Shown: positions 55,805 through 64,000, counted from the first letter of the stretch. The stretch is DNA of 64,000 nt from CAYPJE01 sp964410945 (GCA_964410945.1 CAYPJE010000009.1:26159-90158); one strand, 5' to 3'. Notes: generated from the letters alone by a model not told the origin. Translations and numbers: made by a program.

Positions 55805-56836
55805 TCACTCCATTGTCAACTTGTTGTCAACCACATGCCGAACCATGATGTCAATCGATTCAGTCGAATTAGTTATATCAATTTCAATATCTGGATGAGC
55901 ATTTCCAAATACCCGAAAAACTTCATCGGCAAAACCCTGTCCAATCGCTTTCACATTCTTGAAATCAAGTAATATTGATCTGTACTTCTCCAAACCATAC
56001 AGCATTCGCTTGGCACTGGAGCGGGACAGATATTCTTCTTCAAAAAATTTCACTGCTATTCTGGTCTTTTCAAATTTATAATCAAATTCCTCTGGTGCGT
56101 ATTCTCTGAATATTCTATCCAGTTTAAAGTTTGATTGGCGGCTGACACGGTAGAATACTTCCGTTCCCCGGATATACTTATTTTTTTCCAGTACAGTATC
56201 ACTTCCACCACCATAATATTTTAAGACCATGCCGTGCGATCTGTAATGAACATAGTCGGCTGTTTTCGAAGTAAAAAATATTCCTTCCCCACTGTGCCTT
56301 TCCGCCATGGTAGTGGTGCGCCCTTTCAATAACTCACCCACTGCCTCGTTTTCATTACTCAAACCAAAATTAGATTCAATTGAAGTAAATACTCCGATTC
56401 CCCAATCTCTGACCCTGAATTCTGCATTATAATTATCATAGCGCACACTCACGGAACACCGGGAAGAGTTTGAGTGGTCGATGGCATTATTCAACATTTC
56501 AGTAAAGGCATACTGAAAGAGATTGAACACGTTTCCAGACAAAGCTTTCTGAAGATTAAGAATAGTATCACACTCACTAAACACCAAATCTTCCGCCAAG
56601 CCATGGATTGGATATATACGATTATATGTAAGTATAGGCGGTGCTTTTTTCCCTTTGCCTTTTTCATATCTCACACCACGAGTCACGCCAATTTTCCTGA
56701 CCAGACCTTGCTCAATCAAGATTTTCATGTGCTTGTTCAGGGCCTGCCGGCTGATTTTCAGATCCTGCAATAATTCCTGTCCGGAAATTGAATCAGTTTG
56801 ATTCAATAGTTCTATTATGCGTTTTTTAGTATCCAT
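55805..56836 (-). CDS. Regulator with winged HTH, GHKL ATPase and DUF4325 (STAS-like) domains
   Basis: 343 residues. Winged helix (1-60, LKISRQALNKHMKIL), GHKL ATPase domain (about 85-205) with N-box FTEMLNNAIDHSNS, G1 VRDWGIGVF and RHSGEGIFFTSK, then DUF4325 (about 265-340). It resembles an anti-sigma/partner-switch ATPase fused to a DNA-binding and an STAS-type domain. Phased GTTGACAA repeats sit at its promoter and again within its last codons. Autoregulation is likely. Target genes are unknown. Confidence 0.85.
   Translation of the reverse strand: MDTKKRIIELLNQTDSISGQELLQDLKISRQALNKHMKILIEQGLVRKIGVTRGVRYEKGKGKKAPPILTYNRIYPIHGLAEDLVFSECDTILNLQKALSGNVFNLFQYAFTEMLNNAIDHSNSSRCSVSVRYDNYNAEFRVRDWGIGVFTSIESNFGLSNENEAVGELLKGRTTTMAERHSGEGIFFTSKTADYVHYRSHGMVLKYYGGGSDTVLEKNKYIRGTEVFYRVSRQSNFKLDRIFREYAPEEFDYKFEKTRIAVKFFEEEYLSRSSAKRMLYGLEKYRSILLDFKNVKAIGQGFADEVFRVFGNAHPDIEIDITNSTESIDIMVRHVVDNKLTME
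55813..55831. repeat. Paired TTGTCAAC repeat inside the 3' end of the regulator gene
   Basis: TTGTCAAC at 55813-55820 and 55824-55831, 11 bases apart, inside the codons for the last residues (VDNKLTME). The block GGTTGACAA-x-AAGTTGACAAT on the minus strand matches the promoter block at 56869-56889 except at one position. It may be a distal operator for the regulator. Confidence 0.55.
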
Positions 56837-56857
56837 AATATGCTGTTATTAATTTGC

Positions 56858-56910
56858 ATAATACACTATTGTCAACTTATTGTCAACCAGTATTATAATT
56901 TATTGTCAAC
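56858..56910 (-). promoter_or_regulatory. Promoter and triple GTTGACAA operator of the HTH-ATPase-DUF4325 gene
   Basis: On the minus strand TTGACA (56886-56881) and TATTAT (56863-56858) are separated by 17 bases, a sigma70-like promoter; the leader would be very short (ATG at 56836). TTGTCAAC copies (plus strand) lie at 56869-56876 (between -35 and -10), 56880-56887 (over -35) and 56903-56910, spaced 11 and 23 bases, close to helical turns. Such a layout fits repression by a dimer or oligomer. Confidence 0.7.
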
Positions 56911-56969
56911 CCAATTCTTTCATCCACCACCCCAAATTCAATATCTGAAATCTTCTATACTTTAATCAA

Positions 56970-58106
56970 TTACAAATAACTCACAACCTCTACCAGCTTT
57001 TCAAGCTCCGCTTCCGTATTATAGAAATGAGGTGAAATTCGCAGGTTACCATTGCGATATGACAGATGGATATCCTTTTTCTGCAGATAATCGTAAACCT
57101 GTTGATTCCTTTCCGGGTCTGGATTACTGGCAATCAGGATCCCGGATTTAACGCACTCTGAGCGGCTCGAAACGATTCGGTAATTGCGTGTGATCAGCTG
57201 TTTGGTTAAATAGTCAGTCAATTCAATAATCCGATTTTCAATGGCTGGCTGCCCCGCTTCCAATAATAAATCAAGTGCTCCATTCACACCCCAGATCCCC
57301 AGACTGAACGGTGTGGCGAATTCATAACGGCTGGCGTCCGCTTTCAAAGGCTGGTCATAGTTATGGAAGTCCATCAGGCTGTCTCTACCCTGCCAACCCA
57401 GGTGTGGTGGATGGATTCGCCCTTGCAGTTCTTCAGTGAGATATACAAAGCCTACTCCCTGAGGCCCCATCAACCACTTGGCCGTACCGGTGGCGATAAA
57501 ATCTGCTTTGGCAATCTCATTATCAAACTGCAGCGCTCCCAGACCCTGCATCACATCCACGGCTAAAAGAATATCACGTGCATGACACCACTCGGCCAAA
57601 GCGACAATGTCATTTTTATAACCGCTGAAATACTGTACCCAACTTACTGCCACCAACCTGGTCCGGTCAGTGACTACTTCTTCCAGTGCTTCCGGGGTAA
57701 CTACACCAAGCTCGGTGGTCAGAAAATCCAATTCCACCCCAAATGGCTGCAAATCCCACCAGGGATAGACATTGGACGGGAATTCCATTTTATGCAGAAT
57801 GATACGATCACCCTTTTCCCACTTCAAACCCCGGGCCAACATAATCATTCCATCGGTTGTGTTACGCACAGCAGCAATTCGTTCCTTGGGCGCATTGATC
57901 AGCTTGCCAAACTTATCCCGTGCCGCCTCGGCCATATCCATGGTGTCGAACCAGTTCTCGATCTTTTCTCCCTGGGCCTGTTTAATGTATGCTTCCAGAT
58001 TGGCTTTCACACGGTTATTCATCGGCGAAACAGCGGCATGGTCAAGATAGACCATATTCTGTCTGGTGTGGGGAAATTCAGCGCGGTAGTCAGTTAAATG
58101 TTTCAT
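56970..58106 (-). CDS. Class V aminotransferase-family protein (cysteine desulfurase/isopenicillin N epimerase-like)
   Basis: 378 residues, PLP-dependent fold. N-terminal VYLDHAAVSPM and HKMEFPSNVYPWWDL are typical; the PLP lysine is in ATGTAKWLMGPQGVGF. The catalytic cysteine of SufS-like desulfurases was not seen, so it may be a kynureninase- or epimerase-like enzyme with an unknown substrate. The ATG overlaps the stop of the CDF transporter gene (ATGA). Confidence 0.8.
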   Translation of the reverse strand: MKHLTDYRAEFPHTRQNMVYLDHAAVSPMNNRVKANLEAYIKQAQGEKIENWFDTMDMAEAARDKFGKLINAPKERIAAVRNTTDGMIMLARGLKWEKGDRIILHKMEFPSNVYPWWDLQPFGVELDFLTTELGVVTPEALEEVVTDRTRLVAVSWVQYFSGYKNDIVALAEWCHARDILLAVDVMQGLGALQFDNEIAKADFIATGTAKWLMGPQGVGFVYLTEELQGRIHPPHLGWQGRDSLMDFHNYDQPLKADASRYEFATPFSLGIWGVNGALDLLLEAGQPAIENRIIELTDYLTKQLITRNYRIVSSRSECVKSGILIASNPDPERNQQVYDYLQKKDIHLSYRNGNLRISPHFYNTEAELEKLVEVVSYL

Positions 58107-59272
58107 GCGTATTTATGAATCGGTGAAATTTTCATTATCAGGGTATAGCCAGGAAATTCCGTCTCCAAGCTGTCCTTGATCTGCTGGTATTGCTGGCTGC
58201 GGGTTTTCTTCGTTGCCTGTGAACTCACATTCAAACCGAACAGGATCACGCTGTGGTCTTCTGTATCAACAATGCGGATATCATGAAAACTGGTCACCAT
58301 TGAATTGGTGGACAGGTAGCGTTCCAGAGAATCCTTTACCTTGTTCACCATGGGATGATCTATGTAAACCGGATCGATATGGACCGTGGGATTCACATTC
58401 AGACGATGATTAATGGCTTCTTCCACTGCTTCGGCGATATCGTGGGTTTTAAGAGTGTGCTGGTTGGCGTCCACCTCAATATGGATGCTGGCATACTTGT
58501 CGCTGCCATAGCTGTGAACGGAAATATCATGGGTTCCCAGGACACCGGCAACAGACATGGCCGCCGACCGGATCGCTTCCAGCTCATCATCACTGGGGGG
58601 CTTGCCGATCAAGTCATCGATGGCATCGCGGGCTATCTCCCACGCCGTCCAGAGGATAATCAGGGCAACGCCCACCCCGGCATAACCGTCAACATTGTGA
58701 TAGCCGAATCGTCCGGCCACCATTGCCACCACCACCAACAGGGATGAGATAGCATCAGTGCGGTGGTGCCAGGCATCGGCTTGTAAGGTGCCGGATTCGA
58801 TCTTCTTGGACAGAAAGATGGCAAAGCTGGCTGTTATTTCCTTAACCACAATCGTGGCAGCCACGGCAATGATCATCCACCAATGAGCCATTATTTCCTC
58901 GGGATGCATGATCCGGTCAATCCCGGACTGGATAAACTCTATCCCCACAACCGCCAGCAGAATAGCAATCACCAGGGTAGCTACATATTCGGCCCGGCCA
59001 TGACCGTAAGGATGTTCAGCATCAGCCGGTTTTTCCACCGCCTTGAAGCCCCAGATCACCACGGCTGATGAAACTACATCACTGAGGGTGTGGATAGCAT
59101 CGGCCATGAGGCTGATAGCGCCGGAAACCAGGCCTAGAGTAAATTTCAGAACGAATAGAATAGCATTGACCACTACTGAGACCCACCCCTGGAATTTGCC
59201 AACCCGGACCCGATAATTACTACCAGTATTATCTTTTATAAATAAGCTGGTAAATGTTTCAAATACACTCAT
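58103..59272 (-). CDS. Cation diffusion facilitator family metal transporter
   Basis: 389 residues. Six membrane helices; metal sites in SLMADAIHTLSD and AWHHRTDAISS, plus the loop HPYGHGRAEYV. The C-terminal cytoplasmic ZT-dimer domain (about 215-300) is followed by an extra tail of about 90 residues. It exports Zn/Fe/Mn-type ions by H+ exchange; specificity is not readable. The ATG at 59272 with AGGATAATT upstream is preferred over the TTG at 59290, which lies within the end of the upstream gene. Confidence 0.9.
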   Translation of the reverse strand: MSVFETFTSLFIKDNTGSNYRVRVGKFQGWVSVVVNAILFVLKFTLGLVSGAISLMADAIHTLSDVVSSAVVIWGFKAVEKPADAEHPYGHGRAEYVATLVIAILLAVVGIEFIQSGIDRIMHPEEIMAHWWMIIAVAATIVVKEITASFAIFLSKKIESGTLQADAWHHRTDAISSLLVVVAMVAGRFGYHNVDGYAGVGVALIILWTAWEIARDAIDDLIGKPPSDDELEAIRSAAMSVAGVLGTHDISVHSYGSDKYASIHIEVDANQHTLKTHDIAEAVEEAINHRLNVNPTVHIDPVYIDHPMVNKVKDSLERYLSTNSMVTSFHDIRIVDTEDHSVILFGLNVSSQATKKTRSQQYQQIKDSLETEFPGYTLIMKISPIHKYA

Positions 59273-59282
59273 AATTATCCTG

Positions 59283-60452
59283 TCAATCAAAGGCCGGCAG
59301 ACCGGTTATGGCCTGCCCCAGAATCAGGGTGTGAATTTCATGTGTACCCTCGTAGGTATACACAGATTCCAGATTCATAGCATGGCGCTGAACGGGATAT
59401 TCATCCAAAATGCCGTTAGCTCCCAGAATCTCCCGTGCACTACGGGCAATATCGCGGGCCACTCGCACATTATTGCGCTTAGCCAGTGAAACCTGTGTAA
59501 AGTTCATTTTACCACTATCCTTCAAACGTCCCAGTTGAATCGCCAGCAACAGGGCCTTGGTAATTTCTTCCAACATGTCGGCCAGCTTAGCCTGGGTCAG
59601 TTGGTAGCCGGCAATCGGCCGGCTGAATTGTTGCCGCTCTTTGGCATACCGGAGGGCTGTTTCATAGCAGTCAACTGCAGCCCCTATGGCACCCCAGGCG
59701 ATGGAGTAGCGAGCCTGGGTCAGGCAGGACAATGGCCCTTTCAGGCCTTCCACTCCTGGTAATACATTTTCCTCCGGTATCAGCACATCTTCCAATACCA
59801 GTTCAGAGGTAACCGAGGCCCGTAGGCTGAGCTTCCCCCGCATCTCCGGTGCGGAAAATCCAGGCGCGCCCTTTTCAACCAGAAAACCGCGGATCAGATC
59901 ATCTTCGTCTTTAGCCCAGACCAGGGCTATATCAGCCAGACTGCCATTGGTAATCCACATTTTGGTACCGTTCAGCACCCAACCCTCTCTGGTACGTCGG
60001 GCACGGGTAAGCATCCCGGAGGGATTGGACCCGAAATCCGGTTCGGTTAAGCCAAAACAACCGATAGCCTCACCGCTCCCCAGCTTTGGGAGCCACCGCT
60101 TCCTCTGTGCATCTGATCCGTATTTCCAGATTGGGTACATGACCAACCCACCCTGGACACTGGCCAGGGAACGTAATCCCGAATCACCACGCTCAAATTC
60201 GTGCATGATCAAACCATAGGCTACATTGCTTACTCCGGCGCCGCCGCCTTCCTCCGGCAGATTGGCTCCCAGAAAACCCAGATTGCCAATTTCCGGGATC
60301 AACTCAATAGGGAAAGTACCATTGCGATGGTGATCGATGATCAGGGGCTGGAATTGTTCCTGAACAAAATCATGGGCAGTCTGCTGGATCAACAGCTCTT
60401 CTTCGGTAAGTAAATCTGTAAGATTATAAAAATCCGGTCCGATGTATTTCAT
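59283..60452 (-). CDS. gcdH: Glutaryl-CoA dehydrogenase
   Basis: 389 residues. GCFGLTEPDFGSNPSGMLTR (FAD site), the region LRSLASVQGGLVMYPI with Arg94, and YTYEGTHEIHTLILGQAITG, with the catalytic Glu near 368, closely match glutaryl-CoA dehydrogenases. Human Arg94 and Glu370 equivalents are both present, supporting oxidative decarboxylation of glutaryl-CoA to crotonyl-CoA (lysine and tryptophan breakdown). Electrons pass to EtfAB, encoded at 37253-38973. Confidence 0.92.
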   Translation of the reverse strand: MKYIGPDFYNLTDLLTEEELLIQQTAHDFVQEQFQPLIIDHHRNGTFPIELIPEIGNLGFLGANLPEEGGGAGVSNVAYGLIMHEFERGDSGLRSLASVQGGLVMYPIWKYGSDAQRKRWLPKLGSGEAIGCFGLTEPDFGSNPSGMLTRARRTREGWVLNGTKMWITNGSLADIALVWAKDEDDLIRGFLVEKGAPGFSAPEMRGKLSLRASVTSELVLEDVLIPEENVLPGVEGLKGPLSCLTQARYSIAWGAIGAAVDCYETALRYAKERQQFSRPIAGYQLTQAKLADMLEEITKALLLAIQLGRLKDSGKMNFTQVSLAKRNNVRVARDIARSAREILGANGILDEYPVQRHAMNLESVYTYEGTHEIHTLILGQAITGLPAFD

Positions 60453-60531
60453 AATGGCATAAAGTTACAGATTAAAACATTATTATTGCAGGAGCAAACC
60501 GATTTCGGCCAGCTCATACGATAATAAATGT

Positions 60532-60559
60532 GTAGGGACAAGACATGTCTTGTCCCTAC
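60532..60559. repeat. REP palindrome variant, copy 4
   Basis: 28-base perfect palindrome, GTAGGGACAAGACA plus reverse complement. It shares the arm TAGGGACAAGA with the 39-41 kb copies but has a different centre (GACATGTC for ATTCGAAT). It lies in the 169-base gap between the PrpD-family and glutaryl-CoA dehydrogenase genes, both on the minus strand. Confidence 0.85.
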
Positions 60560-60621
60560 GAATACAGAGTATTTTCCAGCATCAGCCTGGAAGAAAGCTC
60601 AATCAGAAACCTGTCTCCTGA

Positions 60622-62061
60622 TCAGACTGTCACTATCAGCTGACTCATGAAATCTCGGGCAGACATTTTCTCGCAATTGAAAATTGTGTCTTTCAACTGT
60701 TTCAATTCTTCTGCATTGAACAGTCCTGCCGACAGGGAGTTAAATTTATTCTCCAAATCATCCATAGTCATCGGTTCACGAGGATCACCTTTCGGATATT
60801 CCAGATATTCCTCGTATTGTTGTCCGTCATTTGTAGTCACTACAACTTTGGATGGCTGCTTGGCCGGAAACATCTTCTCGAATTCCAGCGATGGAACACC
60901 TACGATTTTATCGATCACTTCGAAAATACGCGGATCATTCAATTTCTCATCGGTGAATGAATCGACAGTAATTTTCTTATCTACCATAGCCGCCGCCAGA
61001 CAATATGGCAGGGAATGGTCAGCCGTCTCCCGTGATTCGGGACGGTACTTAGTGGGATCGAATAAAATATCATGAGCCTGGGCGAAACAGGTAACCTGAA
61101 CTTCTTTAATGTCGGTATAATCCAGGTCGTTACCGGTCATCACCTTCAGCACACATGATAAATGGGTGTGGGTCAGGGCTTCCGTCGGGAATGCTTTCAT
61201 GCCACACTCCAGAATCTTATAGTCCTTGCCCAGATTGCCAATCAGGGCATCCACGTCCCAGCTCCAGGAGGAAACACCATCACGGCCCTCCATGTCGGTA
61301 GGCTTGAGCTGTTCATCTTTGGCATTCCAGCCGATGAAGGCATCCATGAAGCCTTCCTTGCCTTCAAAGACCTTTTCCGTACCGGAATAGCCTTTCTGGG
61401 CCATCAGGGCGGCAAATACGCCGGACTGGACGGCCATGGGATCGACGGTATTTTTCATCATGGTCAGTTTCCCGGCCGTGGGGCAGCCAATGGTGTGGTT
61501 ATGGCAACCGGAGATGCCAATGGCATTTACCATCTGGTCTACTGTGAGCCCAAGGATTTTACCAGCCACGATTGGTGACACAAACTGGGTCAGGGTAGCA
61601 TGGTGCCATTTCCGTTCCCGAACGCCGGGTTTGGCAAACAGGCACAGGCGCTGTTCAAATTCATAAGCCAGCACGATCGCAACGATTACATCCTCCATTG
61701 ATGCATTGACTTTTTCCGCCACGGTAAGAGCGGCCGGAATAATATCACTGGGATGACTGGGATCGTCCTTCCAGTAGATGTCGTTAAAGTCCAGAGCCCG
61801 TATCATCAGTGAATTTACCAGGGTGGCATTCACGGCAGGGATGGAATCGCCAAAACCGATCACGGTGGCCTCTTCCGCCCCACCCATTTCCTCATAGATC
61901 TCATGGATAGCATTGACATCAGGAGTATGCATGCTGCCAAAAGCGCAACCCAGGGAATCATAGAGATAACGCTTTACCTCATGGATTACATCCGGCGGCA
62001 AATCTTCGTATTTCAGACCAACGGCAAATTCTGCGATCTGCCGTGATATGGATTTACTCAT
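60622..62061 (-). CDS. MmgE/PrpD-family protein (2-methylcitrate dehydratase/cis-aconitate decarboxylase-like)
   Basis: 479 residues. N-terminal ISRQIAEFAVGLKYEDLPPDV, LYDSLGCAFGS and ALDFNDIYWKDDPSHPSDII are MmgE/PrpD features, including the catalytic-region DxNDxY-like motif. The family covers 2-methylcitrate dehydratase, cis-aconitate decarboxylase and others, so the substrate is uncertain. Next to an isocitrate/isopropylmalate dehydrogenase and a LeuD-like gene, it could act on a citrate analogue (inference). Confidence 0.85.
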   Translation of the reverse strand: MSKSISRQIAEFAVGLKYEDLPPDVIHEVKRYLYDSLGCAFGSMHTPDVNAIHEIYEEMGGAEEATVIGFGDSIPAVNATLVNSLMIRALDFNDIYWKDDPSHPSDIIPAALTVAEKVNASMEDVIVAIVLAYEFEQRLCLFAKPGVRERKWHHATLTQFVSPIVAGKILGLTVDQMVNAIGISGCHNHTIGCPTAGKLTMMKNTVDPMAVQSGVFAALMAQKGYSGTEKVFEGKEGFMDAFIGWNAKDEQLKPTDMEGRDGVSSWSWDVDALIGNLGKDYKILECGMKAFPTEALTHTHLSCVLKVMTGNDLDYTDIKEVQVTCFAQAHDILFDPTKYRPESRETADHSLPYCLAAAMVDKKITVDSFTDEKLNDPRIFEVIDKIVGVPSLEFEKMFPAKQPSKVVVTTNDGQQYEEYLEYPKGDPREPMTMDDLENKFNSLSAGLFNAEELKQLKDTIFNCEKMSARDFMSQLIVTV

Positions 62062-62079
62062 AGTATTTCCTCATTTAAC

Positions 62080-62135
62080 CACAGATTACACTGATTCCTC
62101 GGATTCCAAGAATTACTAATCAGTGACAATCTGTG
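62080..62135. repeat. Imperfect intergenic inverted repeat
   Basis: CACAGATTACACTGATT (62080-62096) and AATCAGTGACAATCTGTG (62118-62135) pair, with one mismatch and one extra base, around a 21-base loop. It lies just before the PrpD-family ribosome site, between two co-oriented genes. It follows TTAAC and belongs to the CACAGATT-type dispersed repeat class. Confidence 0.6.
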
Positions 62136-62146
62136 AAATCAGTGAT

Positions 62147-63343
62147 TCATATTTTGGCAATGATAGCGTCGGCCATTTCGACAGTAGAAGCGGCACCTTT
62201 TTCAACCACATCGGCCCGGCCGGACATCTTGGCCATATCATAGGTGCGTACTTTACCTTCGGCCACTACTTCAGCAACAGCGGTTCTTATTTTCTTGGCA
62301 ATTGCCTGTTCGTCGATGAAATCCAGCATCATACAGGCCGATTCAACCATGGCGATCGGATTGACAATGGACACCGGATAGTCGGCATATTTGGGAGCAC
62401 TGCCATGGGTTGGTTCAAAGACACCGATACCAGTCTCCGGATTATACTGGGCACTACAGGCGAATCCAAGACCACCGATCAGACCGGCAAAACCATCCGA
62501 TACGATATCACCGAACATGTTACCGGCCACGATCACACCGTAGTTCTCCGGATTTTTCGTCAGCCACATCATCTGGGCATCGATATTGGTATTCCACAAT
62601 TCAATGTTGGGATAGTCAGCCTTTTGAATCTGCTGGGCCATTTTGTACATCTTCCCGGATGTTTCGCGGATTACGTTCGGTTTCTCGCAAACCGTTACCG
62701 ATTTATAACCATATTTCTTGGCATGTTCGAAAGCCGCCCTCAGAATCCGCTCGGTGGCTTTATTGGTAAAAATACGTGTGGAGACGGAAATCTCGTCCTT
62801 GGGAACTTCACCGAAATTCTTATTGAATTTGGGATGGGTCATCAGGGCATCGTAAACCTGTGCTGGTGGATCACTCCATTCCACACCACCATAAAGTCCT
62901 TCGGTATTCTGGCGGAAAATAGCCACATCAACTTCCGGCTCCTCAACCGTATCACCAGCACCACGGCGGATGAAATTCAAGGGATTACCTTTGTAGGTCC
63001 GGCAGGGTCGCAGACAGATATCCAGGCCGAAATGCTGGCGCAGGCCAACGATTGGACTGGCATAGACCAATCCCTTTTCCTTCAATTCCGGGGCCAGTTC
63101 ATCGAATGCTTCATCTTTTGGTTTGGAAGTGATTGCACCGAATAGACCGATCTTGTGTTTCTCGATCAAATCGATGGTACGCTGCGGTAAGGGATTACCT
63201 TCCGAGCACCAGAATTCCCAACCAATGTCACCTTCCACGTAATCAGCCTCAAAGCCGGCTGCTTCCAAAACGCGGATGGTTTCCTCCAGCACTACTTTTC
63301 CGATACCATCACCAGGCATCGCTACAATTGTTCTTTTTGCCAT
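62147..63343 (-). CDS. Isocitrate/isopropylmalate dehydrogenase-family protein (isocitrate dehydrogenase-like)
   Basis: 398 residues. Substrate-binding loop VAIFRQNTEGLYGGVEW has NTEG as in isocitrate dehydrogenases in place of the isopropylmalate version; metal-binding aspartates sit in NMFGDIVSDGFAGLIGG; the nucleotide loop is HGSAPKYADYPVSIVNPIAM. The missing phosphorylation-type cofactor residues for NADP suggest NAD use, but this is not certain. ATG 63343 with AAGGA is preferred over 63358. The adjacent LeuD-like gene leaves an isopropylmalate or homoisocitrate role possible. Confidence 0.85.
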   Translation of the reverse strand: MAKRTIVAMPGDGIGKVVLEETIRVLEAAGFEADYVEGDIGWEFWCSEGNPLPQRTIDLIEKHKIGLFGAITSKPKDEAFDELAPELKEKGLVYASPIVGLRQHFGLDICLRPCRTYKGNPLNFIRRGAGDTVEEPEVDVAIFRQNTEGLYGGVEWSDPPAQVYDALMTHPKFNKNFGEVPKDEISVSTRIFTNKATERILRAAFEHAKKYGYKSVTVCEKPNVIRETSGKMYKMAQQIQKADYPNIELWNTNIDAQMMWLTKNPENYGVIVAGNMFGDIVSDGFAGLIGGLGFACSAQYNPETGIGVFEPTHGSAPKYADYPVSIVNPIAMVESACMMLDFIDEQAIAKKIRTAVAEVVAEGKVRTYDMAKMSGRADVVEKGAASTVEMADAIIAKI

Positions 63344-63365
63344 TTTAATTTCCTTCATTATTATG

Positions 63366-63841
63366 TAACAACGAAATCAACGAATTCTTCGAAATATTAT
63401 TTATTGGATTGACAAGCGTTTGAATTCCAACGGACTCTTGCCAAAGTTGATCACATATCCAATCTTATACCCAGTAGCTTTCAAATAATTAATCAATTGG
63501 GCTTTGTGTACCGGATGTATTTCCTCTAACGCCTTCAACTCAAGAATTATTTTATCATCGATCAGCAGATCGGCAAAATATTCACCTACTATCTGATTCC
63601 TGAATTGTACCTCAATGCTCTTTTGTTGTTCAACCTTTATTCCTGCTTCCTGAAAAGCAATTACCAGAGAATTCTCATATACTTTTTCCAGAAATCCCGT
63701 ACCCAATTCCTTTTGGACAGCAATAGCAATACCAATTATGGAGTCACATATATCCTTATATCGTATTGCTGGCATTTAGTTACTCCTCAGGTTGGTTCAA
63801 AAGTAACATAATTTTCGTTGCTTTCGTCTTCTTCGTTGTTA
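63366..63841. mobile_element. Candidate mobile unit: GxxExxY gene with 10-base inverted ends
   Basis: TAACAACGAA (63366-63375) and TTCGTTGTTA (63832-63841) are perfect inverse copies bracketing the GxxExxY gene. More AACGAA/TTCGTT units lie just inside both ends. The right end contains the stop codon of the LeuD-like gene. Units like this, with a small gene inside repeats, occur in many genomes, but mobility here is inferred. Confidence 0.45.
63401..63775 (-). CDS. GxxExxY-family protein (PDDEXK_3-like)
   Basis: 124 residues. The eponymous motif is GTGFLEKVYENSL, followed by VGEYFADLLIDDKIILELKA, which holds the D-x(n)-ExK nuclease-like residues. Function is unknown in most cases. The gene sits between a dehydrogenase and a LeuD-like gene and is bordered by inverted repeats, so it is likely an inserted unit. 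Confidence 0.88.
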   Translation of the reverse strand: MPAIRYKDICDSIIGIAIAVQKELGTGFLEKVYENSLVIAFQEAGIKVEQQKSIEVQFRNQIVGEYFADLLIDDKIILELKALEEIHPVHKAQLINYLKATGYKIGYVINFGKSPLEFKRLSIQ

Positions 63842-64000
63842 ATTAATCTTTTCTTTAACCCAGTTTTCAAGTCCTTCGGTTAAGATCAGCTCCTGGGCCG
63901 CCGCGCCGACCGTACCGATTGAATAAGTCTTACCATCACAACTAAGTGTAGCGGATCGGAAATCAACTTCAATCGTCAGTTCCGTACGTACCGTTAATTT
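63839..64000 (-). CDS. LeuD-like small subunit of 3-isopropylmalate dehydratase/aconitase family, C-terminal end
   Basis: The last 53 codons of a gene entering from the right edge. The sequence DGKTYSIGTVGAAAQELILT-EGLENWVKEKIN resembles the C-terminus of LeuD-type hydratase small subunits (GAAAQE...GGLENWV). The stop overlaps the repeat bordering the GxxExxY unit. Pairs by context with the dehydrogenase gene at 62147. Confidence 0.7.
   Translation of the reverse strand, partial: KLTVRTELTIEVDFRSATLSCDGKTYSIGTVGAAAQELILTEGLENWVKEKIN

Noticed and set aside
56869..56910. Three TTGTCAAC copies considered as a CRISPR or iteron array
   Set aside because: Eight-base units, irregular spacers of 3 and 15 bases, no cas genes and overlap with a clear promoter; better explained as operators.
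57582..58097. 171-codon plus-strand frame opposite the class V aminotransferase
   Set aside because: Shadow of a conserved minus-strand gene; no ribosome site or family.
62123..63145. A 340-codon open frame on the plus strand opposite the dehydrogenase gene
   Set aside because: Antisense shadow of a clear isocitrate/isopropylmalate dehydrogenase; the translation has no recognisable family and is rich in His/Gly/Ile, as expected for reverse-strand reading.

Overview
The window looks like a chromosome segment of a Gram-negative bacterium of the FCB superphylum. The evidence is long TonB-dependent receptors with a carboxypeptidase-regulatory-like N-terminal domain, PorV/PorQ-like barrels, secreted proteins with FlgD-like or type IX (T9SS) sorting C-termini, a Bacteroidota-style GlmU-like protein, and Shine-Dalgarno sites that are present but variable. 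A lineage such as Neomarinimicrobiota or Calditrichota would fit, but that is inference; no rRNA or tRNA gene is present to test it.

Layout. 1-9.5 kb and 13.5-23.1 kb (both minus strand) hold two related surface operons, each with TonB receptor(s), a large secreted protein with a C-terminal sorting-type domain, a PorV-like barrel and lipoproteins. Between them (9.7-13.4 kb) is a one-carbon/corrinoid-type cluster: a UroD-family protein, a stand-alone homocysteine methyltransferase domain and a stand-alone methionine-synthase activation domain, plus a DUF1460 lipoprotein. 23.8-26.8 kb carries two tandem LytS-type kinases and one LytTR regulator. 26.8-33.2 kb is a SUF Fe-S operon (rrf2-sufB-C-D-U-T-S) headed by two IscR-like operators. 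33.4-37.1 kb has small exported proteins, dCMP deaminase and a DNA methyltransferase with an unknown partner. 37.2-39.1 kb is etfBA plus a candidate 35-residue membrane protein.

39.1-41.2 kb is the most mobile-looking stretch: a REP-associated tyrosine transposase (RAYT) bounded by identical perfect palindromes, a secreted T9SS-type protein of different base composition, and a shortened element derivative; another palindrome lies at 60.5 kb. 41.4-54.2 kb is housekeeping: PAP2 proteins, a GlmU-like protein, biotin carboxylase and biotin carrier, a TerB-DnaJ protein, the methylmalonyl-CoA mutase catalytic subunit, a LysM lipoprotein, BirA, CoaX and an MBOAT/SGNH acyltransferase pair. 54.26-54.69 kb is a scrambled, decayed copy of pieces of the PAP2-birA-coaX block and of the downstream sensor-like gene. 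54.9-64 kb holds a membrane sensor-like protein, an HTH-ATPase-DUF4325 regulator with phased repeats at its promoter and again at its own 3' end, a class V aminotransferase, a CDF metal transporter, glutaryl-CoA dehydrogenase, a PrpD-family protein, an isocitrate/isopropylmalate dehydrogenase, a GxxExxY protein with inverted flanking repeats, and the end of a LeuD-like gene.

Metabolically, glutaryl-CoA dehydrogenase would pass electrons to EtfAB. Biotin carboxylase, carrier, BirA and methylmalonyl-CoA mutase fit propionyl-CoA to succinyl-CoA conversion, although the carboxyltransferase and the B12-binding mutase subunit are not in the window. This fits an amino-acid or peptide degrading heterotroph (inference).
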